From: Asterias rubens
Taxonomy: Eukaryota; Echinodermata; Asteroidea; Forcipulatida; Asteriidae
NCBI RefSeq assembly: GCF_902459465.1
Contig: NC_047083.1
Coordinates: 2,501-66,500 of the forward strand
Direction of reading: 5' to 3'
Length of the DNA: 64,000 nucleotides
Part shown: one piece after another, positions 24,213-37,300 of the stretch
How the letters are laid out: the number at the start of each line of letters is the position of its first letter
Numbering within the stretch: the first letter of the stretch is position 1
The notes under the pieces: generated by a model
Seen by the model: only the letters and a program-made list of their open reading frames with translations
What the model was told of the DNA's origin: nothing
Database searches by the model: none
Program-made: the position numbers and the translations under genes

Positions 24213-26073
24213 AATGTTATGATGAAATGATTTATGTTTACAATTATATTGTGTACCGATGATAAATGTGCAGATTTTACGTTTAAATCATCCGTACCGC
24301 CGTAGGGCGAGGCAACAATTGTAACAAGTTAAAGTTTGAAAATTGTAAAATACTATACAAAATATATATATCTTTTTGTATCAATGTTTTTTTTCTCAGT
24401 TGAGTCCCGAACATTCTGAGTACCAAAGGTGGAGAACTGTACAGATGGCTGCACTCTAGTCCTATATATAATTTTCTTCCTGCATGGTTAAAGTTCTCGT
24501 GGCCTAAGTCCAAGTCCTAGACCATTGGGACTTAGTGAAGTTAAAGTCCCAGTGGTCTGAGTCCCTATGAAGTTAAGTAGTTATTGTACGAAAGCTCATA
24601 AATGTTCTGAATCCATGGAGGTACCTCCATGTTAAAGGCAGTGCCACCACTACCTTCCATGTGTAAAGGTATATGCTTTTTCGGACTTTGTTTTATAACA
24701 GATAACATGATTTTGTACTTGTGTGGCTGTTAACAGACGTTATTGGTTAAAGGTCTTGCTTGGACACAAAGGGTCAGTCCACGATTAAAAGGAGGGGTGT
24801 ACAAATTAATGAAGGCTTTGGTTAAACAATATTTTTGAATCTGCTTGTCTTCTTAAACACTTCTACTGATGAAATTATTAAAAAGATCTAAAGTATTGTG
24901 TTTTTCCGCTAGTAAAGACATTCAAAATTATGACACTGTAAAATGTATGTTTCGTGTAACCCCCCCCCCCCCCTATGCAATAATAGTCGAGTCTGAGTTG
25001 AGTTGTAAAAACAACTCGCTTCCTCCGTGACGATGGGCGATTCCAATACATAAACAGGAAATGCGTGTACCGTGATCCTTACAAGTGTGTTTTAGAATAT
25101 CACATGTACACTGTACATGCTTGTCCAGTATACATGTACAAACAGGAAAAATGAAAACATAACATCATGTAACACGGAAATCTTCCTCCACGTGGTAATT
25201 GCTTCTTTTCTCTCAATAAGTTTGGGTTTCTAAAGTTTGAATTAGGAAAAGGTGTTTGGTGTTTGTGGACAACGAAAATTGTTTGATTGCCCGAAGGAAA
25301 CTGGAATTCAGATGGTGTGAAAATGGAAAGAGCTGACCTACTGGGGATCAAGAAATCGAAGCATGGTTGGGTGAGTGGTTGGTTTTATTATTTTAAGTTG
25401 GTACAATCTAAGTCTTGCGAATGTGAGTTGAAATACCATACTCTTTATCTCGAGATCCTTTTCAAAACATTCTTGTTGCAAAGAGAATGTTTTTCGTGTA
25501 GTAGGCCTACTTAAGATTAACACCTCTGCACTTAATGACCTTAAAGGTGACTTCATGTGAACCATGGGGTAGAATTAGTTATACCTAGCTATGTTTGAAC
25601 CCTCGATGTTTGAACCGTAGAAGGGAAACCTTAATAAATAAACTGTGAGTCAATTTCAACAGATGTGTTTTATTTTAGAGTATTCATGAAGGTTGATTTG
25701 TACGGTTTTAAATCAGAAACAAATGACAAGGAAAGCTCCATGTTGAATTGCTTCGTAAACTTCTAGTCACAAATGTTTGTGGTGTTAATAGTGTATATAA
25801 AATGAATAATACTTAATGTTGTAGTTTTTATTCTAATTTTCATTCTCAGATTAAATGATTCTTCAGTTCATACAATGTCTACGTAGTTGGTGATCACGTT
25901 CTCGTGGACTCTTATGCGTCTATATTGCTGGTAATTTGAGCCACTCGACCTACATTACATAAACATGTGACGTCGCTGTCAGTTGCTGTATAAACAATTG
26001 GAACGTTTACTATTGAAGTCGCACCAGCAGTTTGTCGACAAGAATAATATTATTATTAAGAAAGAAGCCCAGG
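24213..26073. other. Intergenic, ArsS-like gene to LMO2
   Basis: No supported exon. A short open stretch ending at a GTGAGT donor near 25370 does not match the phase needed by LMO2 exon 2. A C-run lies at ~24960-24974. The segment 25.8-26.05 kb is the likely LMO2 promoter/5' UTR, without an obvious TATA box at a convincing distance. Confidence 0.45.
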
Positions 26074-27895
26074 ATGGACTCCAATAGCACCATGGCTGAT
26101 CTTGGAGCTCATGCTGCCGTTGTGACGAGAATGACGTCAAAGGATCGTGAAGGAGGACAGCAAACAGATTCTAACGGGTATGTAAAGTCTGTACCACTCA
26201 TTAAAAGTACCTTCACGTTAACCATGAAGCACATGAAGCCGAGTTCTACTCCTTTTTAGTCATTCTTCAGATGCGCAATGCGTATTTATTTGTTTCATTG
26301 GGTAAATCCTTGCTCTTTGTGGTTTGTGGCATTATTTCATTTCTGTATCCCCTGACCCTTCCTCTATGCCCTTAACTTTCCTCTACTCTATGCTTACCCT
26401 CTCTGTATTAGTCTTGAAACCAAAATGATGATGACGTTTCAAGATGTTTCTACCCCTGACCTCTTTGCCCACAGACCATCGAGTCATAATTATCTCTATG
26501 CCATGACCATCGAGTTCTTTCTCTTTATGCTATGACTATTGCACCTCAAAACATCACCCATTATTATCACCCCCGTCTTCTAGAAGGTCATCTCCATTGA
26601 AGTTGTTCCCCGGCCCCTATCTACACCGTTATTGAGATAGCTTGACCTTTAACCTCGGCCGGCAATCATCAGCGTGTGTCGTGTCCTTTGCGGTGGTATC
26701 ACATGACAAATCTCAACATGTGTTCCAGACTGATAAACAGTTTGACTCGCACTTTCCCCCATAAATGGGGCAAGATGAAAATTACAAAATGTTTCTCCTG
26801 AAAAGAAGTAAACGCTGAAAAACTGATCATGTGTAGTTTTTCCCCTCAAGCGTCATTTAAAAAAGTGAAAACTGAGTGTTCTTTTACGAGTGCGTGTCGT
26901 TATTTTTATAGTAGACCTTTACTAACTAATGACACTTTGAAATATAGATCTTAAAATTTGCCGCAGAAATTCTTTATTCAACATTCAAAATAAACACACA
27001 ATACGGGGAAATAATTATGCACAAGTGATATGCAGCATTTAAACAATGAAATGTTAATGGAATCCTATTTATTTTCCTTCTCCACAGAGAGACTGTTGAT
27101 GAAGTACTAAATGTCCATCCATCCTTCTTAGAATGTTCCGGTTGCAATGAATCAATTCATGAACGCTACTTCTTACGAGCTATGGATAAATACTGGCATG
27201 AAGACTGCTTAGCATGCGACCTCTGTCAATGTCGACTTGGTGAAGTAGATTGTTACTTATACATCAAGATGGGTCGGAAACTGTGTAAACGAGATTACCT
27301 CAGGTAAGATGGGTCGGAAACTGTGTAAACGAGATAACCTCAGGTAAGGCCTCTATCGGTAGAAAGTTGCTCAACTCCTTACTATTAGTATGGGCGTTGG
27401 ACTTTCTATGGGTAGGAAGAAACTATATAATATTGTAAACTCATTGCGGGTACGACCATGTGTAAATCCCTTTTGTGGGAGTGTTGGCCACGTTTCGAAC
27501 AGTATACTCTGCTTGTCTTCATGAGAAAGGGGGTGTATTTACTGCCATTGAATGATAACAAGATGTAGTTATTTGTCGACTACCTTTTGTCAACTGTTGC
27601 TATTCTATTATTCCTATTTTTTAACAGAATATTTCTAGTCTTTAAATTATTGCTCTATAATGTATTCATAACGACACATTTTCGTTTCTATTATTTCACC
27701 GTTAGATTGTTTGCTCCGAGTGGTGTTTGTTCAGCATGTAACCGATCTATACCAGCTTATGATCTCGTTATGACAGTTACACCTGGACGGGTGTTTCACC
27801 TCGAGTGCTTCAAATGCTCACAATGTGAAAAACATTTCTGTGTTGGTGATAAATATTACCTGATGGGATCAAATATCGTCTGTGAGGATCATTGA
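26074..27895 (+). CDS. LMO2: LIM-only protein, LMO2-like, 3 exons
   Basis: Exons: 26074-26177, 27088-27303, 27716 minus ten, that is 27706-27895 (TGA at 27893). Phases close to 169 aa. Two LIM domains follow a ~40-residue leader. LIM1: [37 protein letters not shown] in outline, ending [16 protein letters not shown]2: [39 protein letters not shown]. All eight zinc ligands of each domain are visible. RYFL, CDLC-CRLGEV and GRKLCRRDYLRLF favour LMO2 over LMO1/3 and LMO4. LMO2 bridges GATA, bHLH (SCL/TAL1) and LDB1 proteins in nuclear complexes and has no DNA-binding domain. The protein stops right after LIM2 and lacks the short tail of vertebrate LMO2. An alternative start is the ATG at 26092. 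Exon 2's end and its donor are duplicated in the intron. Confidence 0.94.
27269..27348 (+). repeat. 40-bp tandem duplication of the LMO2 exon 2 end and splice donor
   Basis: The block starting ATGGGTCGGAAACTGTG occurs at 27269-27308 and again at 27309-27348 with a single T to A change. Each copy ends CAG|GTAAG. Using the second donor would read CTC AGG TAA, a stop, so the first donor (27304) must be the productive one. Confidence 0.95.
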
Positions 27896-28450
27896 AGGTT
27901 CAAACAACATGGAAACAAAACAAGAAGTCTCCAAATTATAAATGTCTAAGAAGTCACAACTTGTTTAACTTGCGGATATAATCAAGTCCATGTGACAATC
28001 TGTTTGGGATGAGTCTGAAAAGATCCGGTGTGGTCTCGACGTTTCGAACAGTTTTCTCTGCTCGTCTCCAGAATGTTCTGAAGACGTACCCGCATTTGTA
28101 CAAAATGATGGTCCAGAAGAGAGCCATTGAAATAGTAGTATGGGACATTATGAAGAAGGAACTTCCATTCAGTTACAAAATAATATTTGGTTGATTATAA
28201 CTTTAGCCTGTGGATTACTCGTCACTAATAGAGTGCTCGTCACTAATAGAGTGCTTGTCACTAATAGAGTTCTCCACCCGCCTTCAGTCCTGACAGCTCC
28301 AGCCCCTGATAACTGCCTAATCATCGGATGCTACAAGATGTACCTTATGACCTCGCAATTGTTTTACATGGAGATTCGCGGTCAATTCACATGTACATTG
28401 TGCATATAAAACATAGTGGTTAAATACAACATTACCATGTACAAACAATT
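27896..28450 (+). other. LMO2 3' flank with repeat remnants
   Basis: Non-coding sequence after the LMO2 stop. It includes an ACGTTTCGA-type remnant (28040-28090) and a 17-bp unit GTCACTAATAGAGTGCT repeated three times at about 28220-28270. A possible poly(A) signal AATAAA is further down at 28758-28763. Confidence 0.5.
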
Positions 28451-29654
28451 TGCTCAGGCTGCATACAGACGATCTAAAGTGCAAGGTGACAACTAAAATT
28501 TGCATCACCTCGGACAATTCAGGAAAGCTTACGTCATTGCACGTTTATCCGATGAGATCAATGTTGCGGATAAAGACAGTAGACCAGTTTATATGTGACA
28601 ACAGAGGGTGCCACCGCCCCGTCTTATAAATAGCCAAAATCTTTATACTTGTTTTTAGCTACAACCCATTTCACCAAAATGCCCCCCCCCCCACCCTCAT
28701 AATGCAATTTTACAGTTTAAGTACATCTTAGTGATATTGTATTTTTGATAGTGTTGAAATAAATTTATAAGTCAATACAATGTAAACACAGTCACTGCGT
28801 TCGTTGAATTCGTTGCTTTTACAATATTGAGGGTTTTAAGACGTCAACCCCCCGCTCCCGTCCCCTCTACCTTGGTCCTTGGTTCGCTGCTAATTAACTC
28901 TCTTATGACATTATTTGGTGTTGTCGAATACTGTGCACATGTTTTATGGGTGTAACTGAATTGTAACTGAAACGAATGCACGCATCACTTAGTCCAAGAG
29001 GAGGGAAAGATAGAAAGTTGCATGAGATAGAAACCGTTTTTATTACATGAAACTGATGAAACTGATGTGAATGACACATCCCCATGGTTTATCTAAATTT
29101 GCATCCTCGGAGGGCAAATATTGTGTGTAACTTATGTTTGGCCTTTTTGTACGCACCGGGACTGGTAGGCCTATCTTGGACCCGAAGAAAACAAAGTGTG
29201 TCGTTTATCTTTGCTTGGACTGAGGAGCTTTATATTAAGAGAGTTGAGAACAGTTGTCTTTGGTCACATGGTTGCTGGACGCATTCATTTCGGTCCAAAT
29301 CCAAATGCAGCACACTGCAATTCGAGTGCACTAGTTTAGCACCCCGTATTCGGGCCGGGCAGGGTGCCGACACTCGTCTAATCGCAAGTTCGGACTGAGT
29401 TGATAGCGCCCTCTGTTGATTTTTACTGGTCAATATTATTCAACGTTTTCTGAACTACAGTCTTTGCTTTGTGATCAAAGGCCTTTATTTTGTTTTCCAC
29501 AGAACTCCGGAAAGTGCTGAGCAGTGCTTACACACAACCGGGTAAGGGTAAAACCAAATGTTGATGTTCTTTATCTGACCTGTTATTAATGTAACATAAT
29601 TATATTTGTAACAGTGATCAATGTGATGCCACTAGTGTCTTCTTGCTCTATGGT

Positions 29655-29850
29655 TAGGCTAACGGGCTTAGCTGCTAAGAACGAAAAGCAGCTAAGCCCT
29701 TAAAAATGATGCTTACTGGAATATGGTTACCAGCCTTAATACCATGTCACATGCACACATTTGTGACTGGTATCTTGCTAATTTCTGCTTAGCAGAAAAT
29801 CTTTAAGCAACATTTTCTGCTTAAGCAGCTCAGTGAAATTGGGCCCTTGT
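29655..29850. repeat. Fold-back element with perfect 13-bp hairpin
   Basis: GGGCTTAGCTGCT and AGCAGCTAAGCCC (29664-29699) form a perfect hairpin with a 10-nt loop. TTTCTGCTTAGCAGAAA and CTGCTTAAGCAG palindromes follow, and the block ends near GTGAAATTGGGCCC. This is a structure typical of non-autonomous DNA elements. Confidence 0.7.
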
Positions 29851-29959
29851 GTGCTTGTGCCATCGGTTTCAGTTGGAACTCGGTGAGGGGTAAAAGTCAA
29901 CGTGATGGGTTTTGTGTTCCTGTGTGTGGTTGAATTGTTCTTAAGGGGATCCCTTTGCG

Positions 29960-30295
29960 CAGTGATCCCGTTGGGCAGCGACTACTCGGTGATTCATTCT
30001 CACAGTGATCCCGTTGGGCAGCGACTACTCAGTGATTCATTCTCACAGTGATCCCGTTGGGCAGCGACTACTCGGTGATTCATTCTCACAGTGATCCCGT
30101 TGGGCAGCGACTACTCGGTGATTCATTCTCACAGTGATCCCGTTGGGCAGCGACTACTCGGTGATTCATTCTCACAGTGATCCCGTTGGGCAGCGACTAC
30201 TCGGTGATTCATTCTCACCGTGATCCCGTTGGGCAGCGACTACTCGGTGATTCATTCTCACAGTGATCCCGTTGCGCAGTGATCCCGCTGCGCAA
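29960..30295. repeat. 43-bp minisatellite, seven full units plus a partial
   Basis: Units opening CAGTGATCCCGTTGGGCAGC start every 43 bp from 29960 to 30218, and a partial unit begins at 30261. Units are nearly identical (one CGG/CAG change and one A/C change seen), so expansion or homogenisation is recent. Confidence 0.96.
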
Positions 30296-31564
30296 TGCTT
30301 GGGCAAACATTTTTATCGTTTGCTTATTCTGTATCGATTTATCGTTGCCCTTTTTCATTTGCAAAGTTTGTAGGTAGACTTTTTTTAGTCTAATACACAA
30401 ACAGCCTTATGTACCACATGCAAAGCCAGTTGTTTCCGGTGTCCCTTTCTTCCTAACCCATTAAAAGAAACACAATTTTGGTTTCCATGTCTAAATCTCC
30501 TACTTGAAACCTCATGAATAAGGGTGAGTGTTTGTCCATTTAAGCGACTTCAGAAGTCACCAAATCAACTCTTAATACCTAACTTAAATACAAACTGGAC
30601 CCCCATACACTAGTACGTGCTTAAAGGAACTAACTGAACCATTGATCAGAGTGGTTTTCGGATCATGCATGAAGATTTCCATTTCGTTGTTGGAGATTTC
30701 ATTGATTGATCGGATCAGATGGTTATGTACGCCCATTATACACTAAGAAGAATACGTAAAAAGCATACATGAGAAAGTTAATGCCCATGGGGTTTCCACA
30801 AAAAGAAGACATCATGATGACCGGTAAGGCCGTGTAGTAAATTGACCTATCTTCCATTTCTGTTTCTCGATCATTTCTGTTTAGACTTGCTCCCCCCCCC
30901 CCCAGACCGTCCCCTCCATAAGGTAGTGGTTACATTTCCCGAGCCTCGCCTTGTGATTGTCGACTGTCAACTGTTGAATGTAGAGCCACAATCAATGGTA
31001 GACACATTGTTTCGTGTCCATTGATGTAGTAGTTATCAAAATGTTAATGATAGCTGCGTGTTAACGATGAACGACAACTGCTTGAGTTTATCAAATTTTA
31101 CAAGATCTGCAAAGAGTTACTCAATAGTTGTCCTTAATTGGTGTCTTTGTAACAAACTGGACTTTCCTGTACACAGTTAATTTTAACTGATTTCCCAATG
31201 TATGGTGGATGCCATGGGAAGAGAAAGCTTCTTTAAGATTGTGTATTTTAGCTGGAGTGGATAACATCACGAAGGAGTAAAAACACAACACCATTGAAGC
31301 TTTACTTTCACATTATCCTCGGTATTTATCAAGTTGACATTTTGGCTTAACACCCATTTAAGAATTGTGTTCCCCATTCAGTCCTGGTGTACCCATAAGA
31401 TGACCGGTTTGCCGAGGCTACCGTGGAGACAAATAAAGACATCTTTAGAAGCGATGAGTACACGTCGTTGGTGAAATGAACAATAAAGATTGTTTGGGGC
31501 AGTAAAGGGTGGAAGATGGAGACTAATGCGTCTGCATTGATACAGTTTGTATAAATCAAATCAC

Positions 31565-31566
31565 AG

Positions 31567-31597
<31 letters not shown>

Positions 31598-31630
31598 GTC
31601 AATCAAATCAATCAAACCAGTCAATCATTA
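31565..31630. repeat. (TCAA)n microsatellite
   Basis: Seven or so uninterrupted TCAA units followed by degenerate TCAG/TCAAA variants. Confidence 0.9.
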
Positions 31631-32035
31631 GTCAAGTATTAGTTGACAATGTTCAACTCAATTCAATTCATCTTTAATGGTCCCACCATGAAGGAAAATT
31701 ACTTTGCATACATGCAATACCTGAAACAATAAACACACAACAGACTTTATATCACTTTTAGTTTGAAGCATGCTACCAATGGCAGGTATTGGTAATCGAA
31801 TCAGAGCATTCTGATCGGACAAAAACTCTTGTTGAAGCATTAAATGTACGATAAAAGTGTACTTCGTGCTTGGTTTGTCGATCGTTCCATTAATTGATGA
31901 AAGGGCACTATACACTGATCCTTCACCTGTAGGTCTCTTTCACCTTTTTAGTATTCGCATTTTTGAGACCGTTAAAACTGTACCAACAGATAATTAACTC
32001 GTTAAACAAAAATTAATCGTTTACATATTTTGGGT

Positions 32036-32437
32036 GAAAGTAAAGGGTTGCGTTGGTTGGATAGTACTTTATGATCACCAGCCGATGTTTTGGGAGAAGG
32101 GTTGCGTTGGTTGGATAGTACTTTATGATCACCAGCCGATGTTTTGGGTGAAAGTAAAGGGTTGCGTTGGTTGGATATGATCACCAGCCGATGTTTTGGG
32201 TGAAAGTAAAGGGTTGCGTTGGTTGGATAGTACTTTATGATCACCAGCCGATGTTTTGGGTGAAAGTAAAGGGTTGCGTTGGTTGGATAGTACTTTATGA
32301 TCACCAGCCGATGTTTTGGGTGAAAGTAAAGGGTTGCGTTGGTTGGATAGTACTTTATGATCACCAGCCGATGTTTTGGGTGAAAGTAAAGGGTTGCGTT
32401 GGTTGGATAGTACTTTATGATCACCAGCCGATGTTTT
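32036..32437. repeat. 60-bp minisatellite, seven units
   Basis: Anchored on GTTGCGTTGGTTGGATA at 32047, 32101, 32161, 32215, 32275, 32335 and 32395; two units are 54 bp because of 6-bp deletions. The unit length and both deletions are multiples of three, so several frames stay open on both strands. No start context or homology suggests real coding. Confidence 0.96.
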
Positions 32438-34340
32438 CATCATCAATATTATTCCCATCACCCAAATACAACAATGTCATTTTATTAGAATCAGGTCTAA
32501 ATACATATACATCGATTGTTGCTAAGAGTTTTCCGGCTTCGTCTCTGCAAGAATTCCTGATTATTCAATGCTTGATTGTTCTTTTGTATGTGCAAAGTTT
32601 GCCCAAGTCTTGAAACGCTTGTCAACGCAACAACAATAATTGTGTCGTTGTATACAGAAAGCCGTGCCGTACTGCGATTAGCTGTGTTGACAGTGTTATT
32701 GTACTCATGCCTCCATAATACAGGCTCTTTTTGACAGTGTGACTGTGAAAGACTTATTGTCATAATACATGTCAATCTGAATCATATGTGTGTTTACTGA
32801 GTCTGCTTGGCCACCATTAACCTAGATCTTACACTCTTGAAGACCAAAACTAGAGATATTGAACTTAAAAATGTAACCAGCGTATACACAGGCTGGTAAT
32901 CCTTCATAAATTTCGGTGGAAAGTAATATATAATAAAAGAAATCCTGGATTTGAAAAGAAATATGTAACCAATAAGTATTAACAATACGTTTTAAGTGAC
33001 ATATCTTCATCTTTTAATCAATCGCAGTTAGAGTTCACTGCCAAAGTCACTTTAATTATATAAAAATATGAGTTTGTTCTTTAATGAAGATAATGTTATG
33101 GACCTAACTCCCACTTGAGTCAAGCAAACAAAATGATTATGCTGTGAAGCTTTTATTTCTGAAATAAACGGAGAGATAAAAGTAATAAAGATGAATGCAA
33201 GACTAAAATATGTGCATCAATCCCATCAGGAAACCAACCCAGTTCTGCACTATAGATAATTATTCCTGTCTGTATTCAGGCTTAACCGTCCACATCTATG
33301 TATAGAGCTATAATCAACATATAGCTTTGTTATTATGATAAACTCGTTACCAGAAAATTAGAAAGTTGTAACAGCTGTGTTTATAGTCACGGTTCAACAC
33401 TGTATAAAAATTTACTTTATTTGGAACTTTGAAACTTCATCGATTCATATGATGATTTCTATGACTATATTGTATATCATTAACGTTGCGTGTATATGCA
33501 GTGAAAGTCACGTGTCATGATTACGTCAGAAGTCTTATTTCAACAGGTGGTATTCTTCGGACGAAAGTTTCATCTGGAAATTAAAACAAATAGAAACAGT
33601 TCGTTTCAAATCGAATTATTCCCCATTGCCGTCCCACAAAAGTAATCAAAGTCTATGAAATTTTGCCACTTGGCGCTGGATGAGTCGATATGACCATGTG
33701 CGCATGAACACCACTTGAAAACTCCTTGACGACCATACCGTTGTCTGCAGTCCGCTCAACAACAAAAATCACACATTTTTCCCGCCAAAAGATCAATACC
33801 TGTCACTTTGAGATTTGTTGAAGTAAATAACGATGAGATTCAATTAGACAATTATTAAACCTCAACACCATCTGCAACCAATTTAATCAACTTGTTAACA
33901 ATGTTACTCGCTGTAGGCAGTTTGGAACCAGTTAGCATTCGTATATAGAGTATCAGGGTCTACCAACATAGGACCCTCTACTTGAAAAACTTGAATTGAA
34001 GTTTATTCTTTTACATTACATCTCAACACTTCTAGTGCTGATGACCCTGTTGTAGAAAGTGATTTTCCGTCCGTAAGGCCTTAAACGCGCTTTTTAGTGT
34101 TAAGTTTTTGTATATTAGGTTTGCGGTAACACCATGTGTGTATCTACTTGCCAGGTAGAGTTTGTTCTTAGAGAACTCTTTTGCTGTATTCTACTGCCGC
34201 GGAGTAGATAATCGGATGTTCGGGAGACTTTTTTTTTTACTATTACCAGGGCGGATGGTATAGAAAATTGACTGCACTACTACTTTAGCTTATAGGATCG
34301 TAATTAACTGTACTGCCGCGGAGTCAGTTCTGAATTGGTC

Positions 34341-34380
34341 TGAACGTTTCGACTAGCTTTCTTTAGTCATCGTCAGGAGA
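34341..34380 (-). ncRNA. Hammerhead-ribozyme-like core in a repeat remnant
   Basis: On the - strand: CTGACGA (34376-34370, matches CUGANGA), a 5-bp stem II GACTA/TAGTC with an 8-nt loop, then GAAAC (34350-34346). This is the arrangement of the conserved hammerhead core. Stem III after GAAA is only partly formed (GTTC/GAAC) and the cleavage-site strand does not match well, so the motif is probably degenerate. Penelope-like retroelements are known to carry such motifs. Confidence 0.45.
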
Positions 34381-37300
34381 CTGTTTAGTTTTTATTGTTA
34401 ATCTGGAGAGGCGGGGCAGGCCAATTAATCGGTAGAAACATTCTGTGTTAGTAGAACGGCCTTATAAAGGTCTGGTCACCTTCCTCCTTACCACTCATTG
34501 GCTCGTTTGTTCTTATAGAATTTTTAATATTTGTTTTAGTGTTTTGCGAGAGTGAAGTGTAATAAAATACAAATATAAAATCAGTGGAAGCTGTTCAAAC
34601 TGACATGTAGTTAGAAGTTATTTGAATCTGTTTCAGTTTGTAGTATTGTTTCGGAGTGCCAACCATAACATCTACCATTTTCTTAATGGAAGTTTGAAAT
34701 AAAGTGTTTTGCCAGTGCTGCATCCATATCGATAAAACACTACTGTGACTGTAGGCGCTGGAAAGTGTGAACAGTAAACAATAATTCACATCGGATATTT
34801 ACAAACCTCACTTTACATTTTATTTTTTTATTATTATTAAAAATAGAGACATCTGTTCGTGATTGCTGAGGGTCTTCCTTCATGTTGTGTGAGTCACGTG
34901 CACCCAGACAGACCTTTGATGTTTTAACTGGAAACATGAACTCAAAACCTTTTTACTTTATTGATGTATTTATTCATTTAGAAACCTTCTAATTAAAAAA
35001 AAGTTAAAAATAGTTAATGGCCTGACGTTTCGACCCTAGCAGAGTCTTTCTCGAAGGCTAAATGACAACACAACAAACATGAACAGGTAACTAAGTGAAA
35101 AAAAAGTTAGTTACAATAATAATGGAATTTATATGATAATTTCGGTGTCCATCTGGATCAATGGAATGTTATAATTATATAGTTTTTGTTATAACATGAA
35201 CTGAGACTGAAATATTCACAATAAGCGTCCACTTATAGACAACACATACAAAGTACACACAAAGGTTCGCCGTGAATGTTTGTTTGAATGTTTACGAGCA
35301 TTGTGGTTCGTGTTAGCAATATTGCACCTTAAACAAGTACATCTCATTCAGCTTCAACTGTGCACGTGAATGGCACGCGTAGAGGTTTGCGAGTCATCGT
35401 CAACCGAATGTTAGATAATACATCTAAATTGTAACTCAACAAAATAAACAAACATGTCGTGTTTTTCTCGGTTTTGGCGACAAGAAGAAGTATTGGAATG
35501 CTCAAAACAGAAATTTCCTTTTTAAATTAATAATAAAACAAGACTGGTCACCAATGGACGTACAAAGATTATTCTGTTGGTCATTATTCCTATAGCAGTG
35601 AGACAATTGTTGTCCGACATTATGGGTTTGCTGCCATTAGTCGCCCCCCCCCTAGTCCCCTCCCCTCTTCCCGTCAACCCAACACACACCAGTTAAATGT
35701 TAATTCCATAAACAATTGTCATTGCACAGTGTTTGTGTTTTAAGGTGGTACGATACCTAGCTAAAGATTTATTTTATTTACAATTTAAATGTAAATCAAT
35801 GTTCACATTGTTTTGATTTATGTTTGTGTTTCTTTTTGCAATGGGTTTAGAGTGACCAACAAATACTTAGCAAAAAGATAGCGATTTATTAATACTAATG
35901 TATTCAAAGATTAGTCTGTGTTTTATTCCAAAACGCCCAGGCGTATTGCTGATGTTAATTTGACTGGAAATAGCACACTGAGATGTAGACTGAATCCGTC
36001 ACATGTTGCATTAAAGTAACAAAAGAATAACAAATGGAATAATGTATGACCTTTTTGCATTGATATGACAAGTGTTTTATTTCCCATCGGAATCATAGTA
36101 CACGTGAATAACCAATGAGAATTTCATTCCAAATTAAAATACATATTTCCTGAAAAGAACAAGTTTTATCGAATTATTTCTTTGTGTAATTTCAAGCAAT
36201 GAAGAAACAGGGGTGTACGTGTTTTAAATGTGGTTTCCATTTTCTGTCTTTGATGGAGAAGTTCACTTAATAACACGGAGTCATTGTCTTTTTTTTTTTT
36301 AGTCAACCAGAGTCAACCAGAAAAATAGTATTGAAAACTTCCATATAAATGATTGCATCACAAAAAGACGATTTTACCGGATATGTGTTATTCTCTGTGC
36401 GATAACTTGTTTACCTGCCCCATAAACCCAAACTAATATAAAACAGATCGGTGTTTAATTTCAACTTTTGAAAAGCGATGTTAACCGCAATTGAAAGCGA
36501 CGAACAAGGCTGGATTTGTTTTTTAAACACAACTATCAATAAAATTGACACTTCATCAAACACGAACAAACCTTGTGGTTTCTTTCTACTTGGGAAAATT
36601 GACATATGTAGGTAGCGTAGTTTGACCACTCCTTTCTATTGCTAGTTTCCTAAAATACTGTTTCTGATTTTGTGTCACTATTAGCTTTGCCTTCCCGTGT
36701 TGATTGGGTGTCATTTACAAAGATATTTGAAACTGATCAATGTTAGGTTTAGACAATGATTGACAAATATTGGTTATTTGTCTATTGCGCCAGCTGATCT
36801 TGAGCGGGGCTATATTGTAGGCAGAGTGCTTTGCATTGTCCCCTTCATATTCACTTATTTACTTGCCACTAGACTCTATTCCTGATGTTGGACCATGTTT
36901 ACTTGCTTCATCGATAAACCCAACCCGCTTGCACCTTGCTGATCGAGGTACTGGTCGCTTTACATCATGGGATAACAGCTGGCTTTGCAACACCATTGAA
37001 CCCTTTAATTCGTCCAAAAATACTCACCCATTGCCCACACCCGTAATATTCAGATGTGAAATATTTATGAGACGATTTATTTAAAAAAAAAAAATCAAAA
37101 ATAGCGATTTGGTTTCGTCAACTTTGGGAAATTATTTATAAAGTTTACCATCACACTTTAATTGGCAATATCAACCAAGTATTTAGTCATTTTATACGCT
37201 TTTGTTACTTTCTTAATGAGGGCGCTATTTTTTGTAAAATGATCATTAACATCACAACAGATTAATTTATTGCAAATAATTGGTTATTTAATGTTGATAA

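Noticed and set aside
25287..25372. Possible alternative first exon of LMO2 ending at GTGAGT.
   Set aside because: The donor is phase 0, whereas LMO2 exon 2 needs two leading bases from its upstream exon (GG|A). The peptide has no homology.
32002..32613. Overlapping 110-148 codon frames on both strands.
   Set aside because: Artefact of a 60-bp tandem repeat whose length is divisible by three.
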